64,000 nt of DNA, taken from Bemisia tabaci (Eukaryota; Arthropoda; Insecta; Hemiptera; Aleyrodidae). Made by a program: the position numbers and the translations under genes. Of this stretch, positions 59,801 through 64,000 are shown piece by piece. The notes beneath the pieces were generated by a model. The model was not told the DNA's origin, did not search any database, and saw nothing but the letters and a program-made list of their open reading frames with translations. The DNA lies in assembly GCF_918797505.1 (NCBI RefSeq), contig NC_092793.1, forward strand, positions 1,178,001-1,242,000, given 5' to 3'. Every line of letters begins with the position of its first letter. Positions within the stretch are counted from its first letter, which is position 1.

Positions 59801-62800
59801 AAATGCGAATGGCGATGGTGGATGCGGATTTTCCGTTATTTTTCCGCCGCCATTTTGACGATATTCAGTGTTTCAAAAATCTAATGAAAGATTAATTTTT
59901 TCCGAGCCAAAAACCACCAGAGTATTGACTTTTCTGCAAATCCATCGGTAAACAGCCGTGAAATGGATTTTCCGTTATTTTTACGCCACCATTTTAAAGT
60001 TTTTCAAAATTTCAAAAATCCAATTAAAGATTCGTTCTTTTCGTGCCAAAATACCCCCGGATACCAAGTCTCATACGAATCCGACGATAAGCAGCCTGAA
60101 TATCCACTTCCCGCTCTAAGCCGCCATTTTAACCGCCGCCATTTTGAAAAGGACTGACATTTCTGGACAACTAATGCCAGAATCGTTTTTCTCGTCCCAA
60201 GAAACCCTAGGATTCTGAGTTTCAGACCAATCCGCCGATAAAAAACGGAGATGTCAAATTCCCGCCATTTTGAACTTTGACCGGCCGCCATTTTGTCAAA
60301 AATCAACATTTTGACCTGCAGTTTGCGCCAAAAATTTTCTTTTTTTATTATCTTTCGAATGAGGTATCACAAAAGGGGGGTTGCCACTTGAAAAAAAAAA
60401 GTTAGCCCCCGCCCCCCTTAGGAGGGGCAGCCCCCCAAAATTTTGGGGAGACCAGTAAGTTGCTACCTTAAACCGAGGAACATTCTCAGAGTTTCAGACT
60501 TCTATCTCAATTAGGAAAAAAGTTACAGGGGTGGTAGGTGACTTTTGGATAACCCTGTAGATACAGGGTGGGGCAAAAATCTGGAGACAGCTGGATATTT
60601 TTTGAACGGCTGAAGTTAGAGAAACGAGCTTCGCGGTAAGTTCCTAGACCAAAAGAACTTATCTTTTGAGGGGGACAAAATTTTGGGGGGACCAAGGGGG
60701 GCCCCCTAAGGCGAGTCAAAAAACATCGAATTCCGAATTTCAAAAACGTACAGGGGGGAAAATTTGCGCCTAGGCATCAAACTAAAGTGTGCCAAAGCGT
60801 TCCTCTAAAAAAAAAATATTTTGGGGTGCCTCTTCTGCACTTTGTGTCAAAAAATCACGTGATTCAAGCTGTTTTCCCTGACTCCATCACACTGTTTAAG
60901 CATGACGGAGATTGGCTAGAGCCCTGATTTTTGGAGGATTAACTCACTTCTAGTATTCATTTTAAGGTGTTCTAATTAATTTTTGGATCAACAAATTTTT
61001 TGTGCCCTCCACATGCCCTTAAAAATGCATAAAACGCGATTGCGGCCGAACGTGCTTCGTATATTTCAACGATTTTATCGATTTTTTTAGATGACTTGGC
61101 AACCACGCATAAAGTCAATTTTCGGTTTTTAGGAACCAAGGAATTACCTTCGCTAATTTGTAGAGTATGTCGCATCATAAAATCACGCTGTTGCTGTTGA
61201 TGTAGGATGTTTTCTCGCTCTCTCCTTTGCCGGGTCATTTCAGTTTCATCGTTACTAACTCTATCACATTTCTTATCAGTGAGATCTATGACCTGGAAAA
61301 AGCATGGGAAAACTATAACATCACTTCTGTGCAAAGCAAAGCATGATATAAGATTTTTAAAACATTCAGTTAAGAGATAAATATTTGTTAAATTTATCCC
61401 AAAGTAGTAAAATCACAAAAAGAGCATGTGGGGGCAGATTCTGGTAAGCATCTAGGGTTAATTGACTTCGGCGGGCTTTGGTCTTAGGAATAACCCATGT
61501 AATTGAGTTTTAACTCTTAAACAATACCTCAAGCCAGCATCTAACACTCCCTCTTATGCACCATTTTTCATGGCATGGATCATATACGGTGGCCCAGACC
61601 CACCGACAGGCCTCTTTCTTGGTTCTCTAAGGTCGGACAAAGTCCTTGACCGCAGAGACGAGAAGGAAATCAACTCCAAGGAATCACCGAACTTCATGGT
61701 GCCAAAGCTCCACAGCCACCCTTGGGGGCATAAAAGGGGGTCTGTAGGTAGGTACATTGAAAGTGAAAATTACAGGGTTTACGTCAATATTTGGAAATTA
61801 TTTAATCAGAATCAGGAAGGACGGAAAATTTTATCCTAAATTGACAACAAGAAATCCAAAATCGCCCATCCGTGTCCGAAATACTGACCCATAAAGGTGG
61901 TTACCAGAGTCCCCCCCCCATGGAAGAAATGCAAGTTTGATGTACAGTCTCGGAAAATAAGGTTTTCATGGGTGATCAACCCCAAGGAATCTGAATTTGA
62001 GGGTCCTGTCGTCACCAGAGGCTTTTCTAATGAGACACAGGGGAAACCCTGAATTTGTAAATTTGACCAGTGTTGAGTCCCCTGTGCCCCATCAGAAGAG
62101 CCTCTGGTGATGGTGGGACCCTCAAATTCGGATTTCTTGGGGTTGACTACCCATGAAAACTTTTTTCTCCAGTATCTACGTCGATTGAGCAAACTTGCAT
62201 TTTTTTAACGCAGGGGAGGCTCTGGCAACCACCTTTAGGGGTCAGTATTTTGGACTCGGATGGGCTGATTTTGGATTTCTTGTTGTCGATTCAGGATAAA
62301 ATTTTCTGTTCATTCTGATGAAATAATTTCACAATATTGACGTAAACCCTGTAATATGGGCTTTTAATGTATGGACCCCCCTTTTATCCCCCAAGGGTAG
62401 TCGGGGGGCTCCGGGACCATGAAATTCGGATTACTTGGGGATCCATTTCCTACTTGTCCCTACGGTCAAGGACTTTGTCCGACCTAAAAGAACCAAGAAA
62501 AAGGCCTAGTGCGGTAGGTCTGGGCCACCCTGTTGTGCGCAACGAGCTCAGATCACAAATAAGCTCATTATGTGACTGTTAATAGAAAAAGGAGCCTTGA
62601 CGCTAAAAAATGCAAAATTAAATCATTGGTGCCAGCGCATAGGGAAGAGTTTCACAAACATTTGATGATTCTTAAAAATGTTTAACTCAACAAGAGGTGT
62701 AACAGTTAGAACCAAGAGAGCAAGTTTCTACCAATGAAAAATTTCCTTAAATCAAATAGGGCCCAAAATTACTTAGCTATAACATTCTGCCTTTCTCAGG

Positions 62801-63243
62801 CGCCATGCACCAAACGCACCAAAACTCGAGCATTGGCGCCTAAAAATTGTGGCGGGGAGGGGGGCTCTGCCATCATGGCGCTTTTAAAAATTGATACATC
62901 TGGTCAACTCTTTCAAACTTACAATTGCAAAGCAGTTTTAGCACTCTCAATGCACCATTCGCGACCCCATACTGTATGTAAACAATTTAACTGGCTACTG
63001 AAAATTGGGTTTGCTGGCCAGAAAGGCTCCTAAAATTTTAGGGAAAGGCAGAACAATGATTAGATAAGTAATCTTATGAAATAATGACACCCCATTTTTA
63101 AGTCAAATTAAGAGACGAAGTGTTGATGTTCATTAAAAATATACTTACTTCAGCAGAATCATTTTCTAATGATTCGATCATTGTGGAATTACTACTTGAA
63201 TGGACCCGACTCCCGCTCGTGTAATGATAGTTTGTCGGATTTG
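25284..63243 (-). CDS. HDAC4: Class IIa histone deacetylase (HDAC4-like), 5'-partial, ten exons
   Basis: The gene encodes the carboxy-terminal ~545 residues of an HDAC4/5/7/9-type lysine deacetylase, a nuclear-cytoplasmic corepressor that binds MEF2-type factors and is exported by 14-3-3 in known relatives. Exons in transcript order are 63243-63149, 61292-61148, 53496-53379, 49722-49493, 45510-45328, 32438-32269, 28413-28294, 27866-27744, 27118-26807 and 25427-25284. Every junction is GT-AG and the chosen phases close to one reading frame ending in TAA. Motifs in order are an IDLTD segment, [10 protein letters not shown] (like the HDAC4 14-3-3 site), [34 protein letters not shown] and LEGGYDL. 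The amino-terminal glutamine-rich region is outside the window. No promoter is visible. The introns total about 36 kb and are mostly mobile DNA. Class IIa is favoured over IIb because there is one catalytic domain with the CTCG zinc motif. Confidence 0.93.
25428..26806. other. HDAC4-like intron with local duplication
   Basis: This is the last intron of the gene as modelled. It contains a direct duplication of about 80 bp (GAGAGCCCAGCTTAGAACTC near 25734 and GAGAGCCTAGCTTAGAACTC near 25836, offset about 102 bp) and a degenerate foldback element. No other coding sequence is recognised. Confidence 0.6.
26090..26770. mobile_element. Degenerate foldback element near HDAC4-like exon
   Basis: The family signature CCTTGGGGTCGAT with ATGAAAATCGGATTC and a final GGTCTGGGACTCATTGTATA place this with foldback families A and C, but the arms are strongly diverged and interrupted by G/C homopolymers. 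Its right end lies about 35 bp from the splice donor at 26806. Confidence 0.6.
26807..27118 (-). CDS. HDAC4: HDAC4-like exon: GFDA zinc ligand and LEGGYDL transition-state residue
   Basis: A 312-bp exon encodes [58 protein letters not shown] and [14 protein letters not shown]. The Asp of GFDA (codon 27079-27077) is the third zinc ligand. The Tyr of GGYDL (codon 26953-26951) occupies the position that is His in vertebrate class IIa enzymes and Tyr in classes I and IIb. The acceptor is TTTTATTGCAG and the donor is CAG|GTATGG. A degenerate foldback element ends only about 35 bp beyond the donor, inside the following intron. Confidence 0.95.
27744..27866 (-). CDS. HDAC4: HDAC4-like exon: NVAWSGG ... 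MGDAEYL
   Basis: A 123-bp exon, 41 codons in phase 0, reads [20 protein letters not shown] and then [20 protein letters not shown]. This is the conserved segment between the second and third zinc-ligand motifs of class IIa deacetylases. The acceptor is AATTTTAG and the donor is AAG|GTGAGT. It joins directly to [14 protein letters not shown] in the next exon. Confidence 0.95.
28294..28413 (-). CDS. HDAC4: HDAC4-like exon: DVHHGNGT zinc ligands
   Basis: A 120-bp exon, 40 codons in phase 0 at both ends, begins [20 protein letters not shown] and continues [16 protein letters not shown]. The Asp and the first His of DVH are two of the three catalytic zinc ligands in this family. The acceptor is TTTTTTCAG and the donor is GAA|GTAAGT. 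Nothing in the exon is truncated or frameshifted. Confidence 0.95.
28570..29078. mobile_element. Foldback element (~510 bp) in HDAC4-like intron
   Basis: AATGGAGATGTTGCATGTGT is mirrored by ACACAAGCAACATCTCCATT. The arms of about 220 bp include TAGGGCGGGATATCC and AGAGCTTTTTTTGAGC blocks in mirror image. There is no coding sequence. Confidence 0.82.
29064..29297. repeat. Duplicated 235-bp segment, copy 1
   Basis: This is a direct copy of 31071-31306 with about 5% differences, sharing ATCATCAGATCAACTAAATA and CAGTTTTCCTCCACTGCTGA. It ends where mariner-like terminal sequence begins. Confidence 0.85.
29278..30246 (-). mobile_element. Deleted mariner-type transposon
   Basis: The terminal inverted repeats are CTACGAGAGGTATCCGTAAA and, mirrored, CTACGAGGGGTATTCGTAAA, each followed by TAAGTTAATATT. 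The minus strand encodes the carboxy-terminal part of a mariner transposase in broken frames: [18 protein letters not shown] at about 29900, then a [10 protein letters not shown] segment and GDYVEK followed by a stop near 29595. The DNARPH block contains the second catalytic Asp. The amino-terminal half with the DNA-binding domain and the first catalytic Asp is deleted. It is inactive. Confidence 0.85.
30580..30650 (+). other. tRNA-like / Pol III A- and B-box segment
   Basis: GTAGTGGATAGCGGCG resembles an A box and GGTCCGGGGTTCTATTC resembles a B box, spaced as in a tRNA or tRNA-derived SINE head. The acceptor stem cannot be closed, so this is not a functional tRNA. The mirrored counterpart in the right arm (31869-31925) is disrupted. 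Confidence 0.5.
31071..31306. repeat. Duplicated 235-bp segment, copy 2
   Basis: This is the direct counterpart of 29064-29297. On the plus strand it keeps an open frame of 64 codons from 31058 ending in TAA at 31252, with a protein-like composition ([17 protein letters not shown]), but no family is recognised. It is flanked by two copies of a 75-bp block starting GTACATAGTG. Confidence 0.8.
31632..31869 (-). mobile_element. Histone-gene-like mini-unit: promoter and 3' stem-loop, no ORF
   Basis: Read on the minus strand, a GC-rich 238-bp insert has CTCATTGGCTGG (CCAAT-type, inverted), TACATAAG (TATA-like) and CTCACTC, which could be a start. About 90 bp farther comes GGCCCTTCTTAGGGCT followed by ACCACA, closely resembling the histone mRNA 3' stem-loop (six-base stem, four-base loop, ACCA flank). 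No histone codons lie between. The direct repeat AAATC flanks both sides (31627-31631, 31865-31869), and the opposite arm of the host element lacks the block. It could be a retroposed or internally deleted histone gene used as a SINE-like unit. Confidence 0.55.
32269..32438 (-). CDS. HDAC4: HDAC4-like exon: PPGHHAEE catalytic histidines
   Basis: A 170-bp exon encodes [16 protein letters not shown], then [17 protein letters not shown] and ILIVDW. The paired histidines of PGHH are the charge-relay histidines of zinc-dependent deacetylases. The acceptor is TTTTACAG and the donor is TGG|GTTTGT, a weaker but acceptable 5' splice site. It ends in phase 0, so the zinc-binding DVHHG motif starts exactly at the next exon. 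The upstream intron, about 12.9 kb, is the longest in the visible gene. Confidence 0.95.
32795..32830. repeat. Poly-A tract (~33 bp)
   Basis: This is a long homopolymer in the HDAC4-like intron. No retroelement body was recognised directly upstream. Confidence 0.85.
32990..33680 (-). mobile_element. 3' end of a non-LTR retrotransposon
   Basis: The minus strand encodes a reverse-transcriptase tail: [17 protein letters not shown] near 33600, then [20 protein letters not shown] and [15 protein letters not shown], ending about 33031. This WYGHV-RM and RRGRP-K-W signature is common in LINE elements often mislabelled craniofacial development protein 2-like. Stops and frameshifts break the region between. 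The clade is not assigned. Confidence 0.8.
34080..34478. mobile_element. Solo right half of foldback family D
   Basis: GGCCGCCATTTTG-type phrases, AAGGTATCACAAAGGGGGTC and a terminal GGATAACCCTGTATA match the right arm of the intact element at 59225-60559. The left arm is missing. Confidence 0.65.
34597..36325. repeat. Left long terminal inverted repeat
   Basis: This is the mirror of 40240-41945. It carries an internal partial triplication around GTTGCCAAGTTGCGAACTCC (near 34870, 35140 and 35490) and a shortened copy, about 215 bp, of the LINE tail found at full length in the other arm. Confidence 0.85.
36387..38466 (-). pseudogene. Cys-rich, transposase-candidate protein, frameshifted
   Basis: Consecutive minus-strand open frames form one interrupted protein. 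At 38466-38080 there are CAKC and [10 protein letters not shown] zinc-type motifs. At 37917-37564 there is a charged helical region. At 37531-37223 the frame has [18 protein letters not shown] and ends at DLKLANI. It continues at 37221-37027 with [18 protein letters not shown] and RTVGTCKKN, then at 37019-36387 with [33 protein letters not shown] and [12 protein letters not shown] have seen similar proteins of unnamed function scattered in arthropod and cnidarian genomes as repeats. Conserved Asp (GIDGG, DLKLAN) and Glu (SEQAxES) could form a DDE-type site, which is inference. At least three frameshifts or stops break it. Confidence 0.65.
38921..39180. mobile_element. Small MITE inside the 7.3-kb element
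   Basis: GGTGAAACTACCAAACCACG and its exact mirror CGTGGTTTGGTAGTTTCACC bound about 255 bp. A diverged relative lies at 50690-50950. It sits in the spacer between the two divergent genes. Confidence 0.8.
39650..40236 (+). pseudogene. SGNH/GDSL-hydrolase-like protein, one frameshift
   Basis: Starting at [17 protein letters not shown], the frame shows SGNH block I (GDSH, with the nucleophile Ser), a block III-like FLGSNDC near 39870, and block [12 protein letters not shown] (Asp-His pair) near 40175. The predicted length of about 195 residues fits small SGNH esterases. A frame change lies in an A-rich run near 39933, so the two halves are in different frames. The stop codon abuts the right inverted repeat. 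In known elements SGNH domains accompany some LINE and viral proteins; its role here is unknown. It has no signal peptide. Confidence 0.68.
40240..41945. repeat. Right long terminal inverted repeat
   Basis: This is the mirror of 34597-36325. It contains a longer copy of the shared LINE tail and lacks the internal triplication of the left arm. Confidence 0.85.
41050..41612 (+). mobile_element. 5'-truncated LINE tail inside the right arm
   Basis: An open frame to 41460 encodes the end of a non-LTR RT protein: [36 protein letters not shown], then [18 protein letters not shown] and a Tyr/Glu-rich end. The 3' UTR ends in repeated AAATAAATAAATCTAAATCT, a simple tail typical of LINEs without long poly-A. 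The frame is intact over about 135 codons, so the insertion is fairly recent. Confidence 0.8.
41950..45327. other. Rest of the large HDAC4-like intron, nothing recognised
   Basis: Homopolymer tracts (C at 42787-42808, T near 42945) and short open frames occur without family signatures. A diffuse repetition of CCTCTGTCCCAC-like words is seen at 43460-44350. No RNA gene or splice-supported exon was found. Confidence 0.4.
45328..45510 (-). CDS. HDAC4: HDAC4-like exon: LPCGG zinc ligand and amino-terminal catalytic fold
   Basis: A 183-bp exon encodes [35 protein letters not shown] and an [15 protein letters not shown] helix, all hallmark class IIa sequence. The cysteine of LPCGG corresponds to the fourth ligand of the class IIa structural zinc. 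The acceptor is TTGATTTCAG and the donor is AAAA|GTGAGT. Both ends are phase 1, and the split ACT codon yields threonine at the junction with the next exon. Reading through the donor gives a stop after about 12 codons, as expected for intron. Confidence 0.92.
46547..47688. mobile_element. Near-perfect palindrome (foldback family E, ~1.14 kb)
   Basis: The arms of about 530 bp are mirrored almost base for base, from AAAGGACTACGTGCAAAATG to CATTTTGCACGTAGTCCTTT-like sequence. The loop is roughly 47070-47165. Matching frames read from both strands are a consequence of the symmetry, not genes. A much more diverged relative lies at 48099-49420. Confidence 0.88.
47897..48100 (+). other. Protein-like open frame of unknown identity
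   Basis: The plus strand reads [20 protein letters not shown] and [20 protein letters not shown], with balanced composition and no low complexity, then runs into a foldback element. It lies between two foldback copies in an HDAC4-like intron, antisense to the host gene. I do not recognise the family. It could be a fragment of a transposon protein or a captured exon. Confidence 0.3.
48099..49420. mobile_element. Diverged foldback family E copy
   Basis: Phrases such as CAACATCATAGGGTTTTGTC (48302) and its altered mirror near 49215, GATGAAAAACTGGTGTGTTG and its mirror near 49085, and TCAAAGTTTCA at the outer edges show the same layout as 46547-47688. Both arms carry many substitutions and the centre holds unrelated sequence. 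Confidence 0.75.
49493..49722 (-). CDS. HDAC4: HDAC4-like exon: start of deacetylase domain, CTCG zinc motif
   Basis: This exon encodes the beginning of the catalytic domain: [17 protein letters not shown], then an EHAEHGGR segment, an [11 protein letters not shown] helix and [19 protein letters not shown]. The Cys/His cluster corresponds to the structural zinc subdomain specific to class IIa enzymes. The donor is CTTG|GTAAGC and leaves a G that joins GG in the next exon to make glycine. The 5' boundary is uncertain. An acceptor at 49723 keeps the frame with the upstream exon, whereas a better pyrimidine tract (TTTCTCACAG) would start the exon at 49759 but in the wrong phase unless another small exon intervenes. 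Confidence 0.85.
50690..50955. mobile_element. Diverged relative of the 38921-39180 MITE
   Basis: TCTCAGTTTGCAGCATTGAG, CTATCATACTTCATTTTCTA and a mirrored GATACGCAATTTTACAGTTT end parallel the intact copy. The terminal repeats are heavily altered. Confidence 0.55.
51478..51610. repeat. TATAACTA-rich degenerate repeat
   Basis: Words such as ATATAACTATATATAACTAG recur about ten times. The same motif reappears at 52797-52812 on the far side of the Penelope-like fragment, suggesting insertion into this repeat. Confidence 0.7.
51640..52790 (-). mobile_element. Penelope-like retroelement fragment (RT end plus GIY-YIG)
   Basis: The minus strand, in broken frames, encodes [20 protein letters not shown] and [13 protein letters not shown] (end of the RT domain), a cysteine-containing linker, then [20 protein letters not shown] of the GIY-YIG nuclease and a [11 protein letters not shown] tail ending about 51960. 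GIY-YIG appears here with VVNHI and AYMGQ. The 3' untranslated part contains CATTTCGGCTGGTGACCC (plus strand). The upstream RT core is missing. Confidence 0.82.
52811..52862. repeat. 16-bp minisatellite, three units
   Basis: GAGTGTGTGATGGTGT is repeated three times without change. Confidence 0.9.
53379..53496 (-). CDS. HDAC4: HDAC4-like exon with RPLSR 14-3-3-type motif
   Basis: A 118-bp exon encodes [18 protein letters not shown] followed by a Ser-rich segment. The [10 protein letters not shown] core matches the phospho-serine 14-3-3 binding site upstream of the catalytic domain in class IIa HDACs. In relatives this serine is a CaMK/SIK target that drives cytoplasmic retention, so the same control is inferred here. 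The acceptor is ATGTTTCAG and the donor is GAG|GTAACT. The other two frames contain stops. It ends in phase 2, which constrains the start of the next exon. Confidence 0.78.
53685..54140. repeat. ~178-bp tandem repeat, 2.5 units
   Basis: TGCCTTTAATTCTT starts units near 53689 and 53869, with an altered version near 54044. Each is followed by AGCACCACCT-GGTCA-TAATTTA and GATCTTTGGACTAA. The sequence is unrelated to the 17.5-kb repeat although the period is similar. Confidence 0.8.
54512..54612 (-). mobile_element. Helitron-like 3' end
   Basis: On the minus strand, a series of GC-rich hairpins (GGCTCGCGAAGCGAGCC, TCACTCGCGTAGCGAGTGA, GGGGGCGTAGCCCCC) precedes a terminal hairpin GTTCTGGG...CCCAGAAC, then GG and CTAG followed by T. 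A subterminal hairpin a few bases before CTRR and a T at the junction is the classic Helitron 3' signature. The 5' TC end was not located, so the element length is unknown. Confidence 0.62.
55480..56115 (-). mobile_element. Decayed Jockey-type LINE fragment
   Basis: The minus strand shows an RT tail in several frames: ADDSHFVIQ near 56055, then [20 protein letters not shown] and [13 protein letters not shown] at 55910-55800, then IWAYGCQ and LRQLVGV-WYERN-DIRGEL near 55690-55540. The order is that of Jockey-clade elements. Stops and frameshifts are frequent. Confidence 0.75.
57365..57535 (-). other. Small open frame of unknown identity
   Basis: The frame starts [20 protein letters not shown] and ends in a TGA after about 56 codons (VDNLSVS). 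Upstream in the same frame a GC-rich Ala-repeat segment has no ATG before a stop, but a possible acceptor (CCGCTTATCAG) lies just ahead. The composition looks coding. It is on the same strand as HDAC4, inside its 7.6-kb intron, and does not fit the exon phases there. Family unknown. Confidence 0.3.
58733..59204. mobile_element. Foldback element family A, short copy
   Basis: ACAGTGTGGCCCAGACCTAC at the left is mirrored by GTAGGTCTGGGCCACCCTGT. Internal CATGGTCCCAGAGCCCC and its mirror match the 12786-13737 copy. The central half of that longer copy is missing. Confidence 0.85.
59225..60559. mobile_element. Near-perfect palindrome (foldback family D, ~1.33 kb)
   Basis: ACAGGGTTATCCAAAAGTCA is mirrored by TGACTTTTGGATAACCCTGT. 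The arms of about 570 bp are so alike that 101-codon frames read from opposite strands (59474-59779, 60004-60309) translate identically. The loop is about 200 bp. There are many GGCGG / CCGCC words (ATGGCGGCC) in the arms. No transposase. Confidence 0.9.
60563..60800. mobile_element. Single end of another CAGGG-type repeat
   Basis: ATACAGGGTGGGGCAAAAAT starts three or four bases after the previous palindrome ends. G-rich words such as ACAAAATTTTGGGGGGACC follow. No mirrored end was found in the window. Confidence 0.5.
61148..61292 (-). CDS. HDAC4: HDAC4-like exon: VIDLTD / glutamine-rich linker
   Basis: A 145-bp exon begins with [10 protein letters not shown] and continues into a charged Arg/Glu/Gln-rich helix-like stretch (residues around [15 protein letters not shown]). 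It corresponds to the linker of HDAC4 proteins between the amino-terminal coiled coil and the RPLSR motif. The acceptor is a pyrimidine tract ending CCAG and the donor is GAAG|GTAATT. It enters in phase 0 and leaves in phase 1, so the split glycine codon G|GT is completed by the next exon. The frame stays open past the donor, which makes this look like a longer reading frame by eye. The intron model is preferred because only it restores the HDAC4 order. Confidence 0.75.
61588..62534. mobile_element. Foldback element family A, third copy
   Basis: ACGGTGGCCCAGACCCACCG is mirrored by GGTAGGTCTGGGCCACCCTG. The arms share mirrored CCCCAAGGAATCTGAATTTG and AATTATTT-ATCAGAATCAG blocks with the copy at 12786-13737. 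It lies in the intron between the first two visible HDAC4-like exons. Confidence 0.85.
63149..63243 (-). CDS. HDAC4: HDAC4-like, first exon visible in window
   Basis: A 95-bp exon encodes a Ser/Asn-rich acidic stretch ending SLENDSAE. The acceptor follows a T-rich tract ending CAAAAG and the donor is GAA|GTAAGT. The exon enters in phase 1 and leaves in phase 0, which matches the next exon. No strongly conserved motif is present. It is assigned by frame continuity, strand, a strong donor and the usual acidic linker before the catalytic domain of HDAC4. The other open frame ends in a stop inside the exon. The preceding exon lies to the right of the window. Confidence 0.68.
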
Positions 63244-64000
63244 CTTTTGACAAAAATAAAAAAAAGATTAAAAATAATCCAAAATAAAAGGAAATCAAGA
63301 TAATATGAAACAATGGCAAATAAATATCTTGCATCAATTAACTTTCTGTACCAAGATGTGTATATTTTCATGTATGTACACATCTAGAAAAACTAGCTGG
63401 TCAAAGTTTAATTTTGAAGAAAAATCCAAATGAGATCTAACTAAAAAGTCTCAGTTTATTGCATGATTGATGATGAAGCCTACGGAATTTTCACTCTCAA
63501 TAGATCAAGATGTTAGCCGCAGGCTGGGGTGACGCAAAAAAAAAAATAAAAAAAGGTTCAACAGTTCAGCCCCCCAGGATTTTCCCCATGCCATTAGATC
63601 CCAAAAGAAAAGTGGCCTTTGAACATCCCAGGTTAAGCCTGCAGTTTCCTCTAGAGCCCCCCTTTTTCCGAGCAAAAAATTGCATTGGTTTCAATGGGTG
63701 AAAACAAGCCGATCTGGCGGTAAACAGTCGAGATTGCGTTTTTTGGCTATAAAAAAAATTCGCCCAAATGAAAATACCGGACCATGTTTCTCTGAAAGCA
63801 TCTGTGGGCCTATTTGGAGTGAGAAAATTACACTTTTGCTCCATGGGGCGGGGGTGGAGGAGTCACAGCGCAACCGGTTTTAAGGAGCCGGCTGTGCTGT
63901 GACCCTTCTTATCAAAAATAAAAAAATTGACTAAAGTCAGAAATTGACTTTCAAATTTTTCAAATACTGTCATGATATAAGAGGGAGGACCCAAAAAAAC
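63244..64000. other. Intron sequence upstream of the first visible HDAC4-like exon
   Basis: There is no further exon that I can support. A short GC-richer stretch at 63570-63900 has open frames on both strands but no recognisable product. Confidence 0.5.

Noticed and set aside
59474..60309. Two identical 101-codon open frames on opposite strands
   Set aside because: They are mirror products of a palindromic foldback element. The sequence is dominated by ATGGCGG-type repeats and has no protein family features.
62734..63033. 99-codon plus-strand frame in an HDAC4-like intron
   Set aside because: There is no family signature or splice support. Composition resembles neighbouring noncoding DNA.

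Overview
This is a eukaryotic, almost certainly insect, genomic window. It is AT-rich, about two thirds is repeat-derived, and it contains one recognisable host gene with GT-AG introns. A hemipteran such as a whitefly, psyllid or aphid relative fits the large repeat-stuffed introns and the mix of Jockey-like LINEs, Penelope-like elements, mariner, Helitron-like ends and foldback elements. That lineage is inference, not something the sequence proves.

The host gene is a class IIa histone deacetylase (HDAC4 family) on the minus strand. Ten coding exons were placed by splice signals, phase continuity and family motifs, from 63243 (the 5'-most exon seen) to a stop at 25284. The amino-terminal exons lie beyond 64000. 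All catalytic and zinc-binding motifs are present. The transition-state residue is tyrosine (LEGGYDL), not the histidine of vertebrate HDAC4/5/7/9. Introns range from 0.4 to about 13 kb and are filled with mobile elements.

Layout: 1-9.4 kb is gene-poor DNA with tandem repeats and one MITE. 9.4-10.3 kb is a 5'-truncated Jockey-type LINE with a poly-A tail. 10.3-16.9 kb holds nested MITEs and foldback elements. 16.9-18.4 kb has a foldback arm and a 175-bp tandem repeat. 18.9-20.3 kb is an alternating inverted array of foldback modules. 20.6-24.7 kb is a broken Penelope-like retroelement (RT plus GIY-YIG) carrying nested insertions. 25.28-63.24 kb is HDAC4. Its introns hold a mariner relic (29.3-30.2), a foldback element with tRNA-like arms and a histone-type mini-unit inserted in one arm (30.4-32.1), a LINE tail (33.0-33.7), and a 7.3-kb element with 1.7-kb terminal inverted repeats (34.6-41.9). 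Farther on they hold long palindromes (46.5-47.7, 59.2-60.6), a second Penelope-like fragment (51.6-52.8), a Helitron-like 3' end (54.5), another LINE relic (55.5-56.1) and more foldback elements (58.7, 61.6).

The strongest candidate for something undescribed is the 34.6-41.9 kb element. Its long, nearly identical inverted repeats enclose two divergent genes: a Cys-rich protein of possible transposase type on the minus strand and a small SGNH/GDSL-hydrolase-like protein on the plus strand. The second is the histone-type unit at 31.6-31.9 kb, which has a promoter-like segment and a histone-mRNA-type 3' stem-loop with no histone coding sequence, flanked by a 5-bp duplication.
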